64,000 nucleotides of DNA from positions 1-64,000 of the forward strand of contig NZ_NFJB01000016.1 of assembly GCF_002159645.1 (NCBI RefSeq), read 5' to 3'. The notes under the pieces were generated by a model, which did no database searches, had not been told where the DNA came from, and saw only the letters and a list, made by a program, of their open reading frames with translations. This DNA is from Parabacteroides sp. An277. GTDB lineage: Bacteria > Bacteroidota > Bacteroidia > Bacteroidales > Tannerellaceae. The translations under genes and the position numbers were made by a program. Shown piece after piece: positions 35,675-43,737 of the stretch (position 1 is its first letter; the number at the start of each line of letters is the position of its first letter).

Positions 35675-35786
35675 AGGTCCGGCTATAAAGGTTATCCGGG
35701 CCGGCCGATGACGGAAGACCGCCCGTGCGGCCTGTAGGAATCAGCCAGAACCCGGTCCGTACTGTTTCAGCAGACGGAGACTGCCG
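35675..35786 (-). ncRNA. Structured repeat P, copy P2
   Basis: Second copy of the 113-bp P element, between the parB-like stop (35901) and leader L6. Same CCGT loop with CCGC/GCGG stem; outer pair CCGGG/CCCGG. The remainder of 35787-35900 shows no gene. Confidence 0.55.
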
Positions 35787-35900
35787 AAAGACAGGGAGGT
35801 GTATAAAAAAGGTCAGGCGGCGCCGGTCTGCCTCCGGCACTCAACAGAAAAGCAGGACGGATTTCTCCGCCCTGCATCTGAAATCAACTATGAATTATGG

Positions 35901-37631
35901 TCAAGCAGCAACCTCTTGGGATTGAGGTTGTTTTTCGTTGTCCGCATCGGTTTCAGTCTGCTCTGCTTCCTGTTTGGCCTGTTCCTGCACCAAAAGGACG
36001 GCTTTCTTTTCTTCGATGCGCTGATGTCTTTTTTCGTAAACTTCATTATGTCCGTTCTCGATGTCGGCAAGTCTTTCCGGCATGTGTTTTCCTGCAAATT
36101 CAAGCAACATGTCGGCTATGGCGTTGCTTCCGTATGCGTTCTTGAAATTCTCAATCAGGAAATCCCTGCGGATGACGGCTTTTGCCTTTGGGGTAAGATT
36201 GGCCACAATATTTGTCTTGTCCTCGTTGGACAGATAGGGCGAATGTTCTCCCTCTATGCCAACGGCGGCAAAGTGTTCCTTTCTCAACGATGAAAGCAGG
36301 AAGAAATAAATCATCTTTTCTTCGTCAGCCCCGAACTTGGTTTCGGTCATATCCACTTCCAAAATCTGTTTTTTGGTATCTTCCACGGTCTTTTCCCTGG
36401 CAATCTCCTTGTTTCGCTTGTCCTGCTTGTCCAGTTTTTCAATCGGGGAAAGCTGTTCCTGTCCTGCCTGTTGTCCACTGACGGCATTCATCATGGAATT
36501 CTCCACATAACATTTGACAATGTCTTCGTTCCCAATCCGTGCGAAGAGCGATATTTCGCCTACTTCTGCCCTGCGTACAAGTTCCTTGCCCTCTTCCATA
36601 TAATCGTTCATATCCTGCTCATACTCAACCTTGGCTTCCTTATATTCGTCTTCCGTATCATATTCTCCGGCTTCAGGCTCTTCGGGAAGTGTCGGGTAGT
36701 CTTTGTATCTGCATTGCAGTGCCACAACCTCATAGCCCATTTCCTTGAGGCGATTAACCGCATCCGCATTATAGCAATATGCGTCATGGCTTAGAGATAG
36801 TGCAGGATAAGCCTTAATGGTCTCTATTGCCTTTTCCGTCAAAAATGCGGCATTCATTTCATCAAGACAGCCTTTGTTGGCGCATTTTCCGCATGTTCCC
36901 TCACAGAACAATGTCATGTTGTTGGTATTATGGGGGCATGACAGGCAAAGGGTCTTGTCAAAGTTGTAGCGTTCAAGGTCTGTCGTGAAGTGGCGCTCGA
37001 TGTTCTTTGCCACCTCGGTCGCTTTCATGCCTCGCCAACTGCCAAACATGATACCCTCTTTCAAGTGCTTGTCGAAAACCTCTCTCTGGATGTCCTCGCC
37101 ATATCGGCAAATTTCGCTTGCCACGCTGATAGTGATTTCATCCTTTTCCAACAATTCTGCTATTTCGGGGATAAGGGAGACGAACTTCAGTCGGGTGCGG
37201 ATATAGGTCTCGTTCTTGCCGAACTGCATGGCCAAAGACTGAATGTCGTGCCGTCCGCTTTCTATCAGCCTCTGATAGGCGTTTGCTTCCTCGATAGGGG
37301 TTACATCCTTGCGTTGCAGGTTTTCCGTCACCGCCATTTCTTCGGCGGTCTCGTCCGAAACATTCAGAACGATTGCCGGAATTTCTTCCAGTCCTGCCAT
37401 GAGTGAGGCACGATACCTGCGTTCCCCGAATATGATTTCAAAGCGGTTCTCCGCAATGGGACGCACCCCGATAGGCTGGAGGACGCCCTGCTGACGGATG
37501 CTTTCCGCCAATTCCGCAAGGCTTGCTACATCAAAATTCTTGCGTGGGTTATAGTTACTCGGCTGAATATCTGCCAAAACTACTGATACGATGTTCTTCT
37601 CTGCTACTGATTGAATGTTCATTGTTTCCAT
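35901..37631 (-). CDS. ParB-like partition/nuclease-domain protein
   Basis: 576 aa (starts at 37631 or 37622). The N-terminal ParB/RepB/Spo0J domain is clear: VLADIQPSNYNPRKNFDVASLAELAESIRQQGVLQPIGVRP, then the GERRYRAS motif and NLQRKDVTPIEEANAYQRLI. An HTH follows (QSLAMQFGKNETYIRTRL, about 130-150). A Cys-rich segment (CLSCPHNTNN...CEGTCGKCANKGC, about 225-258) looks like a zinc site. The long C-terminal part is acidic and helical. Likely roles are DNA binding, segregation or ICE gene regulation. Confidence 0.88.
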   Translation of the reverse strand: METMNIQSVAEKNIVSVVLADIQPSNYNPRKNFDVASLAELAESIRQQGVLQPIGVRPIAENRFEIIFGERRYRASLMAGLEEIPAIVLNVSDETAEEMAVTENLQRKDVTPIEEANAYQRLIESGRHDIQSLAMQFGKNETYIRTRLKFVSLIPEIAELLEKDEITISVASEICRYGEDIQREVFDKHLKEGIMFGSWRGMKATEVAKNIERHFTTDLERYNFDKTLCLSCPHNTNNMTLFCEGTCGKCANKGCLDEMNAAFLTEKAIETIKAYPALSLSHDAYCYNADAVNRLKEMGYEVVALQCRYKDYPTLPEEPEAGEYDTEDEYKEAKVEYEQDMNDYMEEGKELVRRAEVGEISLFARIGNEDIVKCYVENSMMNAVSGQQAGQEQLSPIEKLDKQDKRNKEIAREKTVEDTKKQILEVDMTETKFGADEEKMIYFFLLSSLRKEHFAAVGIEGEHSPYLSNEDKTNIVANLTPKAKAVIRRDFLIENFKNAYGSNAIADMLLEFAGKHMPERLADIENGHNEVYEKRHQRIEEKKAVLLVQEQAKQEAEQTETDADNEKQPQSQEVAA

Positions 37632-37676
37632 AATTCATAAATTTTGATTTGTTATACATTGATTTTCTGATTACTG

Positions 37677-37934
37677 CTATTCCTGTTGGTTGGTGTCATA
37701 CTCGTACATTTGCGTATTGTCGTACCCCCCGAACGATAGCCGGAACGTGTCGAAGTCTTTCCTGCCGGCCAGCCTTACGGTATCGTTCTTTCCGATGAAA
37801 TAGGGTTCAAGCATTGTCCGGAACGGTGCGCCGAGCGTAGTCCTGTCTGCCAATGTGCAAACCTTGTCGGGTTGTTGGGGCATGATATAGCCCAGTGCAT
37901 ATTCGTTGTAAACTACCAATCTTATTTTATCCAT
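37677..37934 (-). CDS. Small unknown protein behind leader RNA L2
   Basis: 85 aa, soluble, mixed strand/helix, ending DNTQMYEYDTNQQE. No recognised domain. It is probably co-transcribed with the ParB-like gene 45 bp downstream, with both expressed through leader L2. Confidence 0.68.
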   Translation of the reverse strand: MDKIRLVVYNEYALGYIMPQQPDKVCTLADRTTLGAPFRTMLEPYFIGKNDTVRLAGRKDFDTFRLSFGGYDNTQMYEYDTNQQE

Positions 37935-37939
37935 GTCGA

Positions 37940-38180
37940 TGTCAATTTTGAATTGTTTTTTTATTTCCCTCTGGTCGGTTCTTTTCCCGTTTGAACCGCC
38001 TTGGGGTTTTATGGATGCGGTTTACAGCTGTCGGTACAGCTTCATACGACGGCTTTTCCTGCCAATTACTCTTTCACAGAAAGGAAGAATTTGCAGGAAA
38101 TGCACTTCAAGCCGGAGGATCAAGCGCGACAGCAGACCTTTGCATCTGATAAAACCAAGGCCGGTGCGGCGGGAATGAAG
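37940..38180 (-). ncRNA. Leader RNA element, copy L2
   Basis: Core at 38055-38100: outer stem TTTCCTGC/GCAGGAAA, AATTAC and GGAAGAATT strands, inner CTTTC/GAAAG with a changed loop base relative to L1. It is closely related to L1 in the core but diverged outside it. The gene-proximal polypyrimidine TTTATTTCCCTCT (- strand AGAGGGAAATAAA) is kept near 37960. It lies 121 bp before the ORF start at 37934. Confidence 0.65.
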
Positions 38181-38230
38181 CCGGAAAGCGGTAAAAGATG
38201 AATTATAAAAGAAATGTTCTATGGAACTAT

Positions 38231-38265
38231 AAAAGAAAAAGATTACCGATAATTTACCGGTAATC
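38231..38265 (-). terminator. Terminator of the cargo operon
   Basis: On the - strand GATTACCG/CGGTAATC (38241-38248, 38258-38265) forms a perfect 8-bp stem followed by TTTTTCTTTT (38231-38240). It lies 60 bp beyond the stop of the last cargo gene (38327). It marks the 3' boundary of an inserted AT-rich cargo block. Confidence 0.8.
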
Positions 38266-38326
38266 TATAATATAATAGGGAGATGTCTTCTTGAAGAAGA
38301 TGACATATATAAGAGGTTGTCCGTCT

Positions 38327-38824
38327 TTAGTAGGATAGTGAGAGATCTTTAAGCATGACAAACTCCTCTTCAGTCTCATGGATGATCTTAAATCCAAGTT
38401 TTAGATACATTCGGACGGCATAGTTCGCCTTTTGTACGGACAGAGAGACGCGACTATATCCTTTGCTCTCAAGTAATCGAAACATTTCACGCATAAGATG
38501 GCTTCCTATGCCTTTACTCCTGTATTCCTTATATAGGGATATGGAGAGCGATGGGGTCCTGTCATCCACATGTCCGTAATCATTCATAATACGTACCCAT
38601 ACTGCACCGACCACTTTCCCTTCACAGTCTGCGACCAGACAAAAGTCATCTTTTTTCTTTCCGAAGTCCTCAATATACAGTTTCAGTTCAGGTAAATCCA
38701 CCACGTCCTTTGAGGGCGGTTTGACTCCTTCAGGGATATAAATCGCTTCGTAAAGAAATTCTCTTAGCAAATGGTTCTCACTACCTTGCAAATGGCGTAT
38801 TATATACTTGGCCGATCCGTTCAT
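38327..38824 (-). CDS. GNAT N-acetyltransferase
   Basis: 165 aa. The GNAT fold is supported by VGAVWVRIMNDYG (strand beta4), SLSISLYKEYRSKGIGSHLMREMFRLL (acetyl-CoA-binding R/Q-x-x-G-x-G/A motif as RSKGIG) and YSRVSLSVQKANYAVRMYLKLGFKII. The substrate cannot be told. It overlaps the SRPBCC gene by 4 bp and is the last gene of the cargo operon. Confidence 0.88.
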   Translation of the reverse strand: MNGSAKYIIRHLQGSENHLLREFLYEAIYIPEGVKPPSKDVVDLPELKLYIEDFGKKKDDFCLVADCEGKVVGAVWVRIMNDYGHVDDRTPSLSISLYKEYRSKGIGSHLMREMFRLLESKGYSRVSLSVQKANYAVRMYLKLGFKIIHETEEEFVMLKDLSLSY

Positions 38825-39219
38825 TCTTGTTCACATTTTCTTTTCAGGTCAGCTATATACCGTTTCTGCTGTAATTTCAAATACAACAATGCAAAAGGAT
38901 ATAACCACCATTTCTTTAGGTTAATTGACTCTGTAAAAATCACTTCCGTTCCATTTTCAGCCTGTCTGAAATGTCCCGTCCACTCCCCGGAAAAGTTCAC
39001 ATTATCCATAAGAAATGAATATTTTAGAAAAGGCTCTATAACAGTAACAGTAAAACAGGTGACATAGCCTTCATTACTTATCTCCCTGAAATGGCGCTCG
39101 TCGGAAACTTCTATGTCCTTTATGTCACTTCGCCATGAATAGTCGTAAAGTGAAGTGACAGAATGCCAGACAGATTCCAAATCAGCCTGTATAAATGATT
39201 TTATCGTAGTTCTTATCAT
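38821..39219 (-). CDS. SRPBCC-fold (START-like) protein
   Basis: 132 aa with the SRPBCC pattern: an N-terminal IQADLESVWHSVTSLYDYSWRSDI, strands with TCFTVTVIEPFLKYSFLMDN, and a C-terminal long helix (WWLYPFALLYLKLQQKRYIADLKRKCEQE). This fold binds hydrophobic small molecules. It is probably a small-molecule-binding helper of the cargo acetyltransferases, by context. Confidence 0.8.
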   Translation of the reverse strand: MIRTTIKSFIQADLESVWHSVTSLYDYSWRSDIKDIEVSDERHFREISNEGYVTCFTVTVIEPFLKYSFLMDNVNFSGEWTGHFRQAENGTEVIFTESINLKKWWLYPFALLYLKLQQKRYIADLKRKCEQE

Positions 39220-39239
39220 GGGACATTTTTATATTTCTC

Positions 39240-39779
39240 TTACCGTTTTTTCCAGTCCTCTCTGGTAAGCAAAGTAAAATGTTCTGTACGGATATCTCCT
39301 AACGGAGAAGTCTTTCCTTCTTCTGTGTGATGGTACTTGAATCCACATTTTTCCATTACCCTGCGGGATTTGATGTTTCCGTCATAATGTCCACACCAGA
39401 CCCGTTTCACATCAAGTTCGACGAAGCAACGCTTCAACAAACGTTGTACGGCTTCCGGTATAAGTCCCTGTCCCCAATAAGGAACACCTATCCAATATCC
39501 TATTTCTGCATCTCCATCCTGCATATCCGCACTGTGTACGCCATCAGCGAACATAATTCCGACACTGCCTATCGGTTCATTGGTTTCTTTCAATACTACA
39601 GCGTATGTCTCGGGTGCAGAAAGGATATCGCGTATTATTTCTCTGCTGTTTTCCACAGATGTATGAGGAGGCCACCCGGCAATGGGGCCGATAGCAGGAT
39701 CTTTGGCATAATTATAAAGAGACTCTGCATCGTTTTCTGTCCAGGGACGAAGTATCAATCTTTGTGTTTCCATATTCAT
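39240..39779 (-). CDS. RimJ/RimL-type GNAT acetyltransferase
   Basis: 179 aa beginning METQRLILRPWTENDAESLYNYAKDP, the classic RimJ-like opening. The acetyl-CoA region is YWIGVPYWGQGLIPEAVQRLLKRCF, and CGHYDGNIKSRRVMEKCGFKYHHTEEG completes the fold. The substrate is unknown. It could modify a ribosomal protein N-terminus or a drug. It lies 2 bp from the CAT-like gene. Confidence 0.9.
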   Translation of the reverse strand: MNMETQRLILRPWTENDAESLYNYAKDPAIGPIAGWPPHTSVENSREIIRDILSAPETYAVVLKETNEPIGSVGIMFADGVHSADMQDGDAEIGYWIGVPYWGQGLIPEAVQRLLKRCFVELDVKRVWCGHYDGNIKSRRVMEKCGFKYHHTEEGKTSPLGDIRTEHFTLLTREDWKKR

Positions 39780-39781
39780 CG

Positions 39782-40402
39782 CTATACAAGTAATTTATTG
39801 ATTTCCTGCTGCAAGCGATCCAGGAACTTTGCAGCATGTGCCCCATCCATTTGAGTGTGATGGAATTGGAATGAAACCGTCAGTGTCGTCCTGAAGAACC
39901 CCTTACGGTACTTGCCCCATATTATAAACGGATTGTTGAAGATACCGCTGTACATACCTACCGCACCGTCAATTTCATATTGGGCCAGTGCGGAAGTTCC
40001 TATTACCATGCTTTCAGTCAAGTCGTGGTTCTCACAGCTTTGTGCTACTTCCGTTGTCAATTTCAGATAATCTTCATTGAATAGCTGCAAATCATCAGAA
40101 AAGGGCACATCGCATGAACTGACCTCATTGTCCTTGTTCATAACAATGGTATTAACCGCAATGGCATCATATTGCATCAATTTGTCTCCGACAGGCAGCA
40201 TATAAAATTCCTTGATACCGCTTGCCGCCTTGCCGATGCACCAGCACATCAGCATATTGAATTTCATACCTGACTTTTTGCTGATTTTGACAAGACGACT
40301 GACATCCAAAGTCTTGAAAAATGTAACCATCGGCATCGGGGCTTTCATCCAAAGCTCAAATGCGTATGCACGGGTGGTTTCTTTGGGATTTATTTCTCTC
40401 AT
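39782..40402 (-). CDS. Chloramphenicol acetyltransferase-like (CatA-type) O-acetyltransferase
   Basis: 206 aa with the CAT fold markers: AFELWMKAPMPMVTFFKTLDVSRL at the start, a middle beta region, and the catalytic histidine motif FHHTQMDGAHAAKFLDRLQQEI (HHxxxDG) near residue 187. CatA enzymes acetylate chloramphenicol. This copy is divergent and its substrate is not proven. It is the first gene of a four-gene acetyltransferase operon inserted between the P/L-controlled genes and the partition genes. Confidence 0.85.
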   Translation of the reverse strand: MREINPKETTRAYAFELWMKAPMPMVTFFKTLDVSRLVKISKKSGMKFNMLMCWCIGKAASGIKEFYMLPVGDKLMQYDAIAVNTIVMNKDNEVSSCDVPFSDDLQLFNEDYLKLTTEVAQSCENHDLTESMVIGTSALAQYEIDGAVGMYSGIFNNPFIIWGKYRKGFFRTTLTVSFQFHHTQMDGAHAAKFLDRLQQEINKLLV

Positions 40403-40424
40403 AGTGCGTCTTTCAAATTTTCAA

Positions 40425-40679
40425 TCATTTTTCATGCTTCTCCAGATATTCTCTCATGGCCTCGTTGACGATGTCACGGAGAGACATGTTCTTTTCGATG
40501 GCCAGGTATTTCATCCTGGTATGAATGCTCTTGTTAATGACGAAGTTGCAATGCACCGCTGGTTCCTTTTCCGCCTTGGCCGGAGCCGTTTCTTTTTTCT
40601 GCGGGGATTTTTTGGTTGATGAAAGCAGCCCGTCAAGGCCGCTTTTCATACCGTCTTTCAATAAATCGCTTTTGCCCAT
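40425..40679 (-). CDS. Ribbon-helix-helix protein, ParA partner
   Basis: 84 aa: a disordered basic N-terminus (SSTKKSPQKKETAPAKAEK), then an RHH domain (AVHCNFVINKSIHTRMKYLAIEKNMSLRDIVNEAMREYLEKHEK). It follows parA by 7 bp. This is the organisation of ParA-ParG/Omega-type partition systems, in which the RHH protein binds short repeated boxes. The repeat array at 41502-41650 is a natural target. Confidence 0.88.
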   Translation of the reverse strand: MGKSDLLKDGMKSGLDGLLSSTKKSPQKKETAPAKAEKEPAVHCNFVINKSIHTRMKYLAIEKNMSLRDIVNEAMREYLEKHEK

Positions 40680-40686
40680 ATTGTTT

Positions 40687-41442
40687 TTACTTTAGTTTCA
40701 GTACCTCCAGCGCCAAGTCCATATAATCCTTGGCCCCGTTGCTGTTTTTGTTATACTCGAAAATGTTCAGACCCTTGATAGGGGCTTCCGCCAGAGCCAC
40801 GTTGTCCCGGATGACGGTCTTGAACACCTTGTCGCAGAAAGAATCGTTGATGAGCTCGGACACGCTTTTGTTAAGCGTCTTGCGCTTGTCGAACTGGGTG
40901 ATCACGATACCTCCGATGCTCAGTCCCGGATTCAGGCGTTGCCTGACGATTTCAACCACATTAGTAATCTTTGCCATACCGCGCATGGCGAGGAACTGTG
41001 CCTGGACCGGGATAATCAGGAAGTCCGCCGCGGTAAGAGCATTGAGCGTGAGCAGTCCCAGCGATGGCGGACAGTCAATCAGTATATAGTCGAATTTCCG
41101 GCTGTCAAGCAGCTTCGCAATCAGCCCTTTCAGTATCAGTTCCCGGCCAGGTTCGTTGATAAGTTCCGATTCGGCAGCCGACAGGTCAAGGCATGAGGGA
41201 ACAATGGCAAGGCCGTTGTTCAGTTCGACCAGCGGCAAAGGGTATTCGCCCTTCATCGCCCCGTACACGGTCTGTTCTTCCTCGATGGACAGGCCGCAGG
41301 ATTCCGTGAGGTTTGCCTGACCGTCCATGTCGATCAGGAGCACACGTTTTTTCTTCAGCTGCAGTGCGGCAGCGAGATTTATGGTAGTGGTTGTCTTTCC
41401 GACCCCACCTTTATGATTCAGAACTGCTATAATTTTTGTCAT
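40687..41442 (-). CDS. parA: ParA-family partition ATPase
   Basis: 251 aa. The deviant Walker A motif is complete: LNHKGGVGKTTTTINLAAAL (residues 8-27) with the signature Lys. The Walker B segment is FDYILIDCPPSLGLLTLNAL. No N-terminal HTH, so it is a small (type Ib-like) ParA. It would segregate the excised or replicating ICE with the RHH partner. In Bacteroides ICEs a ParA-like gene is often called traA. Its start codon faces the repeat array. Confidence 0.93.
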   Translation of the reverse strand: MTKIIAVLNHKGGVGKTTTTINLAAALQLKKKRVLLIDMDGQANLTESCGLSIEEEQTVYGAMKGEYPLPLVELNNGLAIVPSCLDLSAAESELINEPGRELILKGLIAKLLDSRKFDYILIDCPPSLGLLTLNALTAADFLIIPVQAQFLAMRGMAKITNVVEIVRQRLNPGLSIGGIVITQFDKRKTLNKSVSELINDSFCDKVFKTVIRDNVALAEAPIKGLNIFEYNKNSNGAKDYMDLALEVLKLK

Positions 41443-41501
41443 GATTCAGAGTCTTAATGTTCTGGTACAAAGATAATACTATTTTTAGTCTTCACTACAA
41501 T

Positions 41502-41650
41502 TAGTATTTACTATTTTACTACTATAACATATTTTAGTATCGTAGTATTTACTACTCTACTAAAAGACTTAGCCACTAAATGTAGTATCTACTATTTTTC
41601 GTAACCCGGGATTTACTAATCTCCTAAATTACTACAATTAGTAAATACTA
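41502..41650. repeat. Centromere-like repeat array
   Basis: TAGTATTTACTA occurs at 41502-41513 and 41543-41554, TAGTATCTACTA at 41583-41594, and the reverse complement TAGTAAATACTA at 41639-41650. The 12-mer is itself nearly palindromic. Copies start 41, 40 and 56 bp apart, and further ACTA/TAGTA boxes fill the gaps. Lying between parA and ssb, it is a likely parS/parC site and operator for the RHH protein. It fills most of the 234-bp gap 41443-41676. Confidence 0.75.
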
Positions 41651-41676
41651 CATCCGTGACCGTTTTCCGGAAGATG

Positions 41677-42090
41677 TCAGAACGGAAGGTCTTCCTCCCC
41701 GTCCTGTGGCATGTCCGCCGGAGGAACTGGTGCGTTATCGGCAGCTGCGGCTTGGCAGTCGGCTTCGGAGGTTGTACCTTCCCGCTTACCGGTATTGATG
41801 AACTCCAGGGCATCCGCCGTGATGGAGAGCTGGATCTGGCTGTCGCCGTTTTTGTCCTTCCACAGTGAAGTTGACAATGTTCCCCCGACAAGGACCATGC
41901 GCCCTTTGGTGAGGTATTCGGAGAGGCGGATATGGTTTTCCTTGTTGCTGCGTACCCTTACCCATGTGGTAACGGCGTTTCCGTGCGAGAAGTCATCTAC
42001 TGCCATGTCAAAAGCAATAAACGAACCGTGTGTACCCTCGATAACCTGACAATCCTTTCCGATGCGACCGATAGTGTGAATGTATAGCAT
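41677..42090 (-). CDS. ssb: Single-stranded DNA-binding protein
   Basis: 137 aa with an OB-fold (HTIGRIGKDCQVIEGTHGSFIAFDMAVDDF, TWVRVRSNKENHIRLSEYLTKGRMVLVGGTLS) and the acidic tip DGEEDLPF that recruits partner proteins. ICE-encoded SSBs protect the transferred strand in the recipient. Its message starts with leader L3. Confidence 0.93.
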   Translation of the reverse strand: MLYIHTIGRIGKDCQVIEGTHGSFIAFDMAVDDFSHGNAVTTWVRVRSNKENHIRLSEYLTKGRMVLVGGTLSTSLWKDKNGDSQIQLSITADALEFINTGKREGTTSEADCQAAAADNAPVPPADMPQDGEEDLPF

Positions 42091-42094
42091 AATT

Positions 42095-42375
42095 TGAAAA
42101 TGTTTTGCGGCAAGGTGGTTAGTCCTGCCATTACCTGTGACTTTGTTTTTTTCTTCCCTCTGGTCGGATCCTTTCTGCCGGACCGCCTTGGGGTTTTATG
42201 GTGCATGACAAGGATGTCGGTACAGCCCATTCGACGTTTTTTGAAGCAAAATACTCTTGCCCGGCAAGGAAGATTTTCCTTCAAAATGCACTTCAAAACG
42301 GAAGAATCAGGCGCGACAGCCTACATTCGCACCTGATAAAGCCTACGCGGCGGCAGGCAAGGAATGACGAGAGAA
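42095..42375 (-). ncRNA. Leader RNA element, copy L3
   Basis: Core at 42239-42286: outer stem TTTTGAAG/CTTCAAAA, constant AATAC (42250-42254) and GGAAGATTT, inner stem CTTGCC/GGCAAG. The gene-proximal hairpin CCGACC/GGTC...CCGG is followed on the - strand by AGAGGGAAGAAAAAA (42142-42157). The distal flank (42287-42345) matches that of L1 over about 50 bases. Distance from core to ssb ATG is 149 bp. Confidence 0.7.
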
Positions 42376-42501
42376 GGTAATCCCGATACAGATATAAAAG
42401 GCAGAATCGTCCCGTATATATAAGGGGATGTTTATAAAAGTGATGAATGACGGCTTGGGTGGGTAAAAAACGGTCTGCCGAGCAAACAAAATGGGGACTC
42501 T

Positions 42502-42547
42502 TTCTGCTTGTGACATGCCGGAGACACGACGGACAGCACAAGCAGAA
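42502..42547. repeat. Long perfect hairpin in the ssb upstream region
   Basis: TTCTGCTTGTG (42502-42512) and CACAAGCAGAA (42537-42547) pair over 11 bases around a 24-base loop. It lies in the 805-bp gap between leader L3 and the next gene, where I see no ORF. It could be part of the ssb leader, a protein-binding dyad, or a transfer-origin-related structure. Confidence 0.5.
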
Positions 42548-42845
42548 TGTGTCACCGTTTGCCCATGACGCCGTCGGCCCGGAAAGGAAAGCTGCGGACA
42601 AAAGGCGGAATGTGCCGGAGCAACAACCAGGCAGGATGCCCATATAGCGGAATACCGGTTGTTTCGACAGGTCGAAGCTCCGGCATGAAGCGGTATGAAG
42701 CAGACTGCCGTTGATCGGGCACAGCCTTCCGTACCTTGGAGTGGAGGGCGGACCGCGGCACAGACATCATACCTTAATTTCGGGTAGGGAAAGCCGCATA
42801 TAAAAGGAAGAAAATACAGGAAAGGTATCCATATAAAAGGACACT

Positions 42846-42893
42846 GGCAGGCAAGGCCATGAAGGCAGTCCCGTATGACCGCCTTCTCCTGCC
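42846..42893 (-). terminator. Structured 3' end of the small gene at 42896
   Basis: GGCAGG (42846-42851) pairs with CCTGCC (42888-42893), with inner AAGGC and GCCTT segments able to stack inside. On the - strand the hairpin follows the stop codon directly and leads to CCTTTTATAT. Probably a terminator or 3'-stabilising hairpin. Confidence 0.55.
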
Positions 42894-42895
42894 TG

Positions 42896-43309
42896 TCAAT
42901 CAACAAAGTTGAAATACCTGTCGCAAAGCTCTTTCTGCTTCATGAAGCGTTCGCTCTGATAAAAATCCACCTCGGGGTACTTGCAGAAACCGGAAACGGC
43001 GTATCTGCCGGTAGGGGTACATAAACCGTAAAGCATGAGCCAGTCGAGAACTTCTTCCCCGTTGTTGTTCGTGTCGATGAACTGACACCCGGCACTGCGT
43101 TCCGCACCAGGCAGATTGACCGTGATGACAGCTTCCGACTCAAATTCGTTACTGTCTTCTACATACGCCAACAATGCCAGACAAAGTGGTGTTCCGAGTC
43201 CATGCTGATAATACGTGACAAACGGAAAAACCCATTTTCCGTCCTTGCGTAACAACGTCAAAGTCTTGCCGTCAACAACCACTTCCCTTTCTCTGATTTC
43301 ATTTTCCAT
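42896..43309 (-). CDS. Small unknown protein behind leader RNA L4
   Basis: 137 aa, soluble, begins NEIREREVVVDGKTLTLLRKDGKWVFPFVTYYQHGLG, with a strand-rich middle. A DUF-like accessory protein; I do not recognise it. Single-gene unit flanked by leader L4 and the hairpin at 42846-42893. Confidence 0.72.
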   Translation of the reverse strand: MENEIREREVVVDGKTLTLLRKDGKWVFPFVTYYQHGLGTPLCLALLAYVEDSNEFESEAVITVNLPGAERSAGCQFIDTNNNGEEVLDWLMLYGLCTPTGRYAVSGFCKYPEVDFYQSERFMKQKELCDRYFNFVD

Positions 43310-43314
43310 AATGC

Positions 43315-43560
43315 TATCATTTTTTAAGTTTACTTTTTTCTTTCCCTGCTTTCGGTCCTTAAAGACCTTCGCCGGATTTATTTTTCCGCATCACGAAAGT
43401 GATAACGGCAACCGGACAAATCTGGCGACAGAAATACGCTTCTCCCCGAGAAGGAAGATTTCCGTCGGCCACCGCAGGCCGTGAGGATTTGCAAGGTGCA
43501 GCTGTTATCCGTTACTTTCGCGGAACAATAAGCCGGAAGGTCAGGACGGACTGCAAGGAC
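43315..43560 (-). ncRNA. Leader RNA element, copy L4
   Basis: Core at 43423-43471: outer stem TGGC-GAC/GTC-G-GCCA with one bulge, constant AATAC (43433-43437) and GGAAGATT (43453-43460), inner stem CTTCTC/GAGAAG. The polypyrimidine TTTTTTCTTTCCCT near the gene is kept. Core-to-ATG distance is 114 bp. The rest of 43310-43737 contains no gene. Confidence 0.68.
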
Positions 43561-43680
43561 AAAGATATAAAAGGATTGAAAGACAGATATAAAGGGAGGC
43601 GATAAAAAGGGAAAAGGAGGATAAAAAAGGCAGATGCCAGCCTACAAAAGCCAGCCGGCCCCGGCAGGACGAAACACAGG

Positions 43681-43711
43681 AAAACCTGCCCGATCATCAC
43701 GACCGGACAGG
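43681..43711 (-). terminator. Terminator of the methylase-helicase gene
   Basis: On the - strand CCTGTCC (43705-43711) pairs with GGGCAGG (43685-43691), with one mismatch-type pair, and is followed by TTTT (43681-43684). It lies 27 bp beyond the stop at 43738. Confidence 0.6.
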
Positions 43712-43737
43712 CAAAAGGTTAAATCAATGAATCACGG

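Noticed and set aside
41502-41650. CRISPR-like array
   Set aside because: Repeats are only 12 bp, nearly palindromic, partly inverted and without uniform unique spacers or cas genes. A partition site is a better reading.
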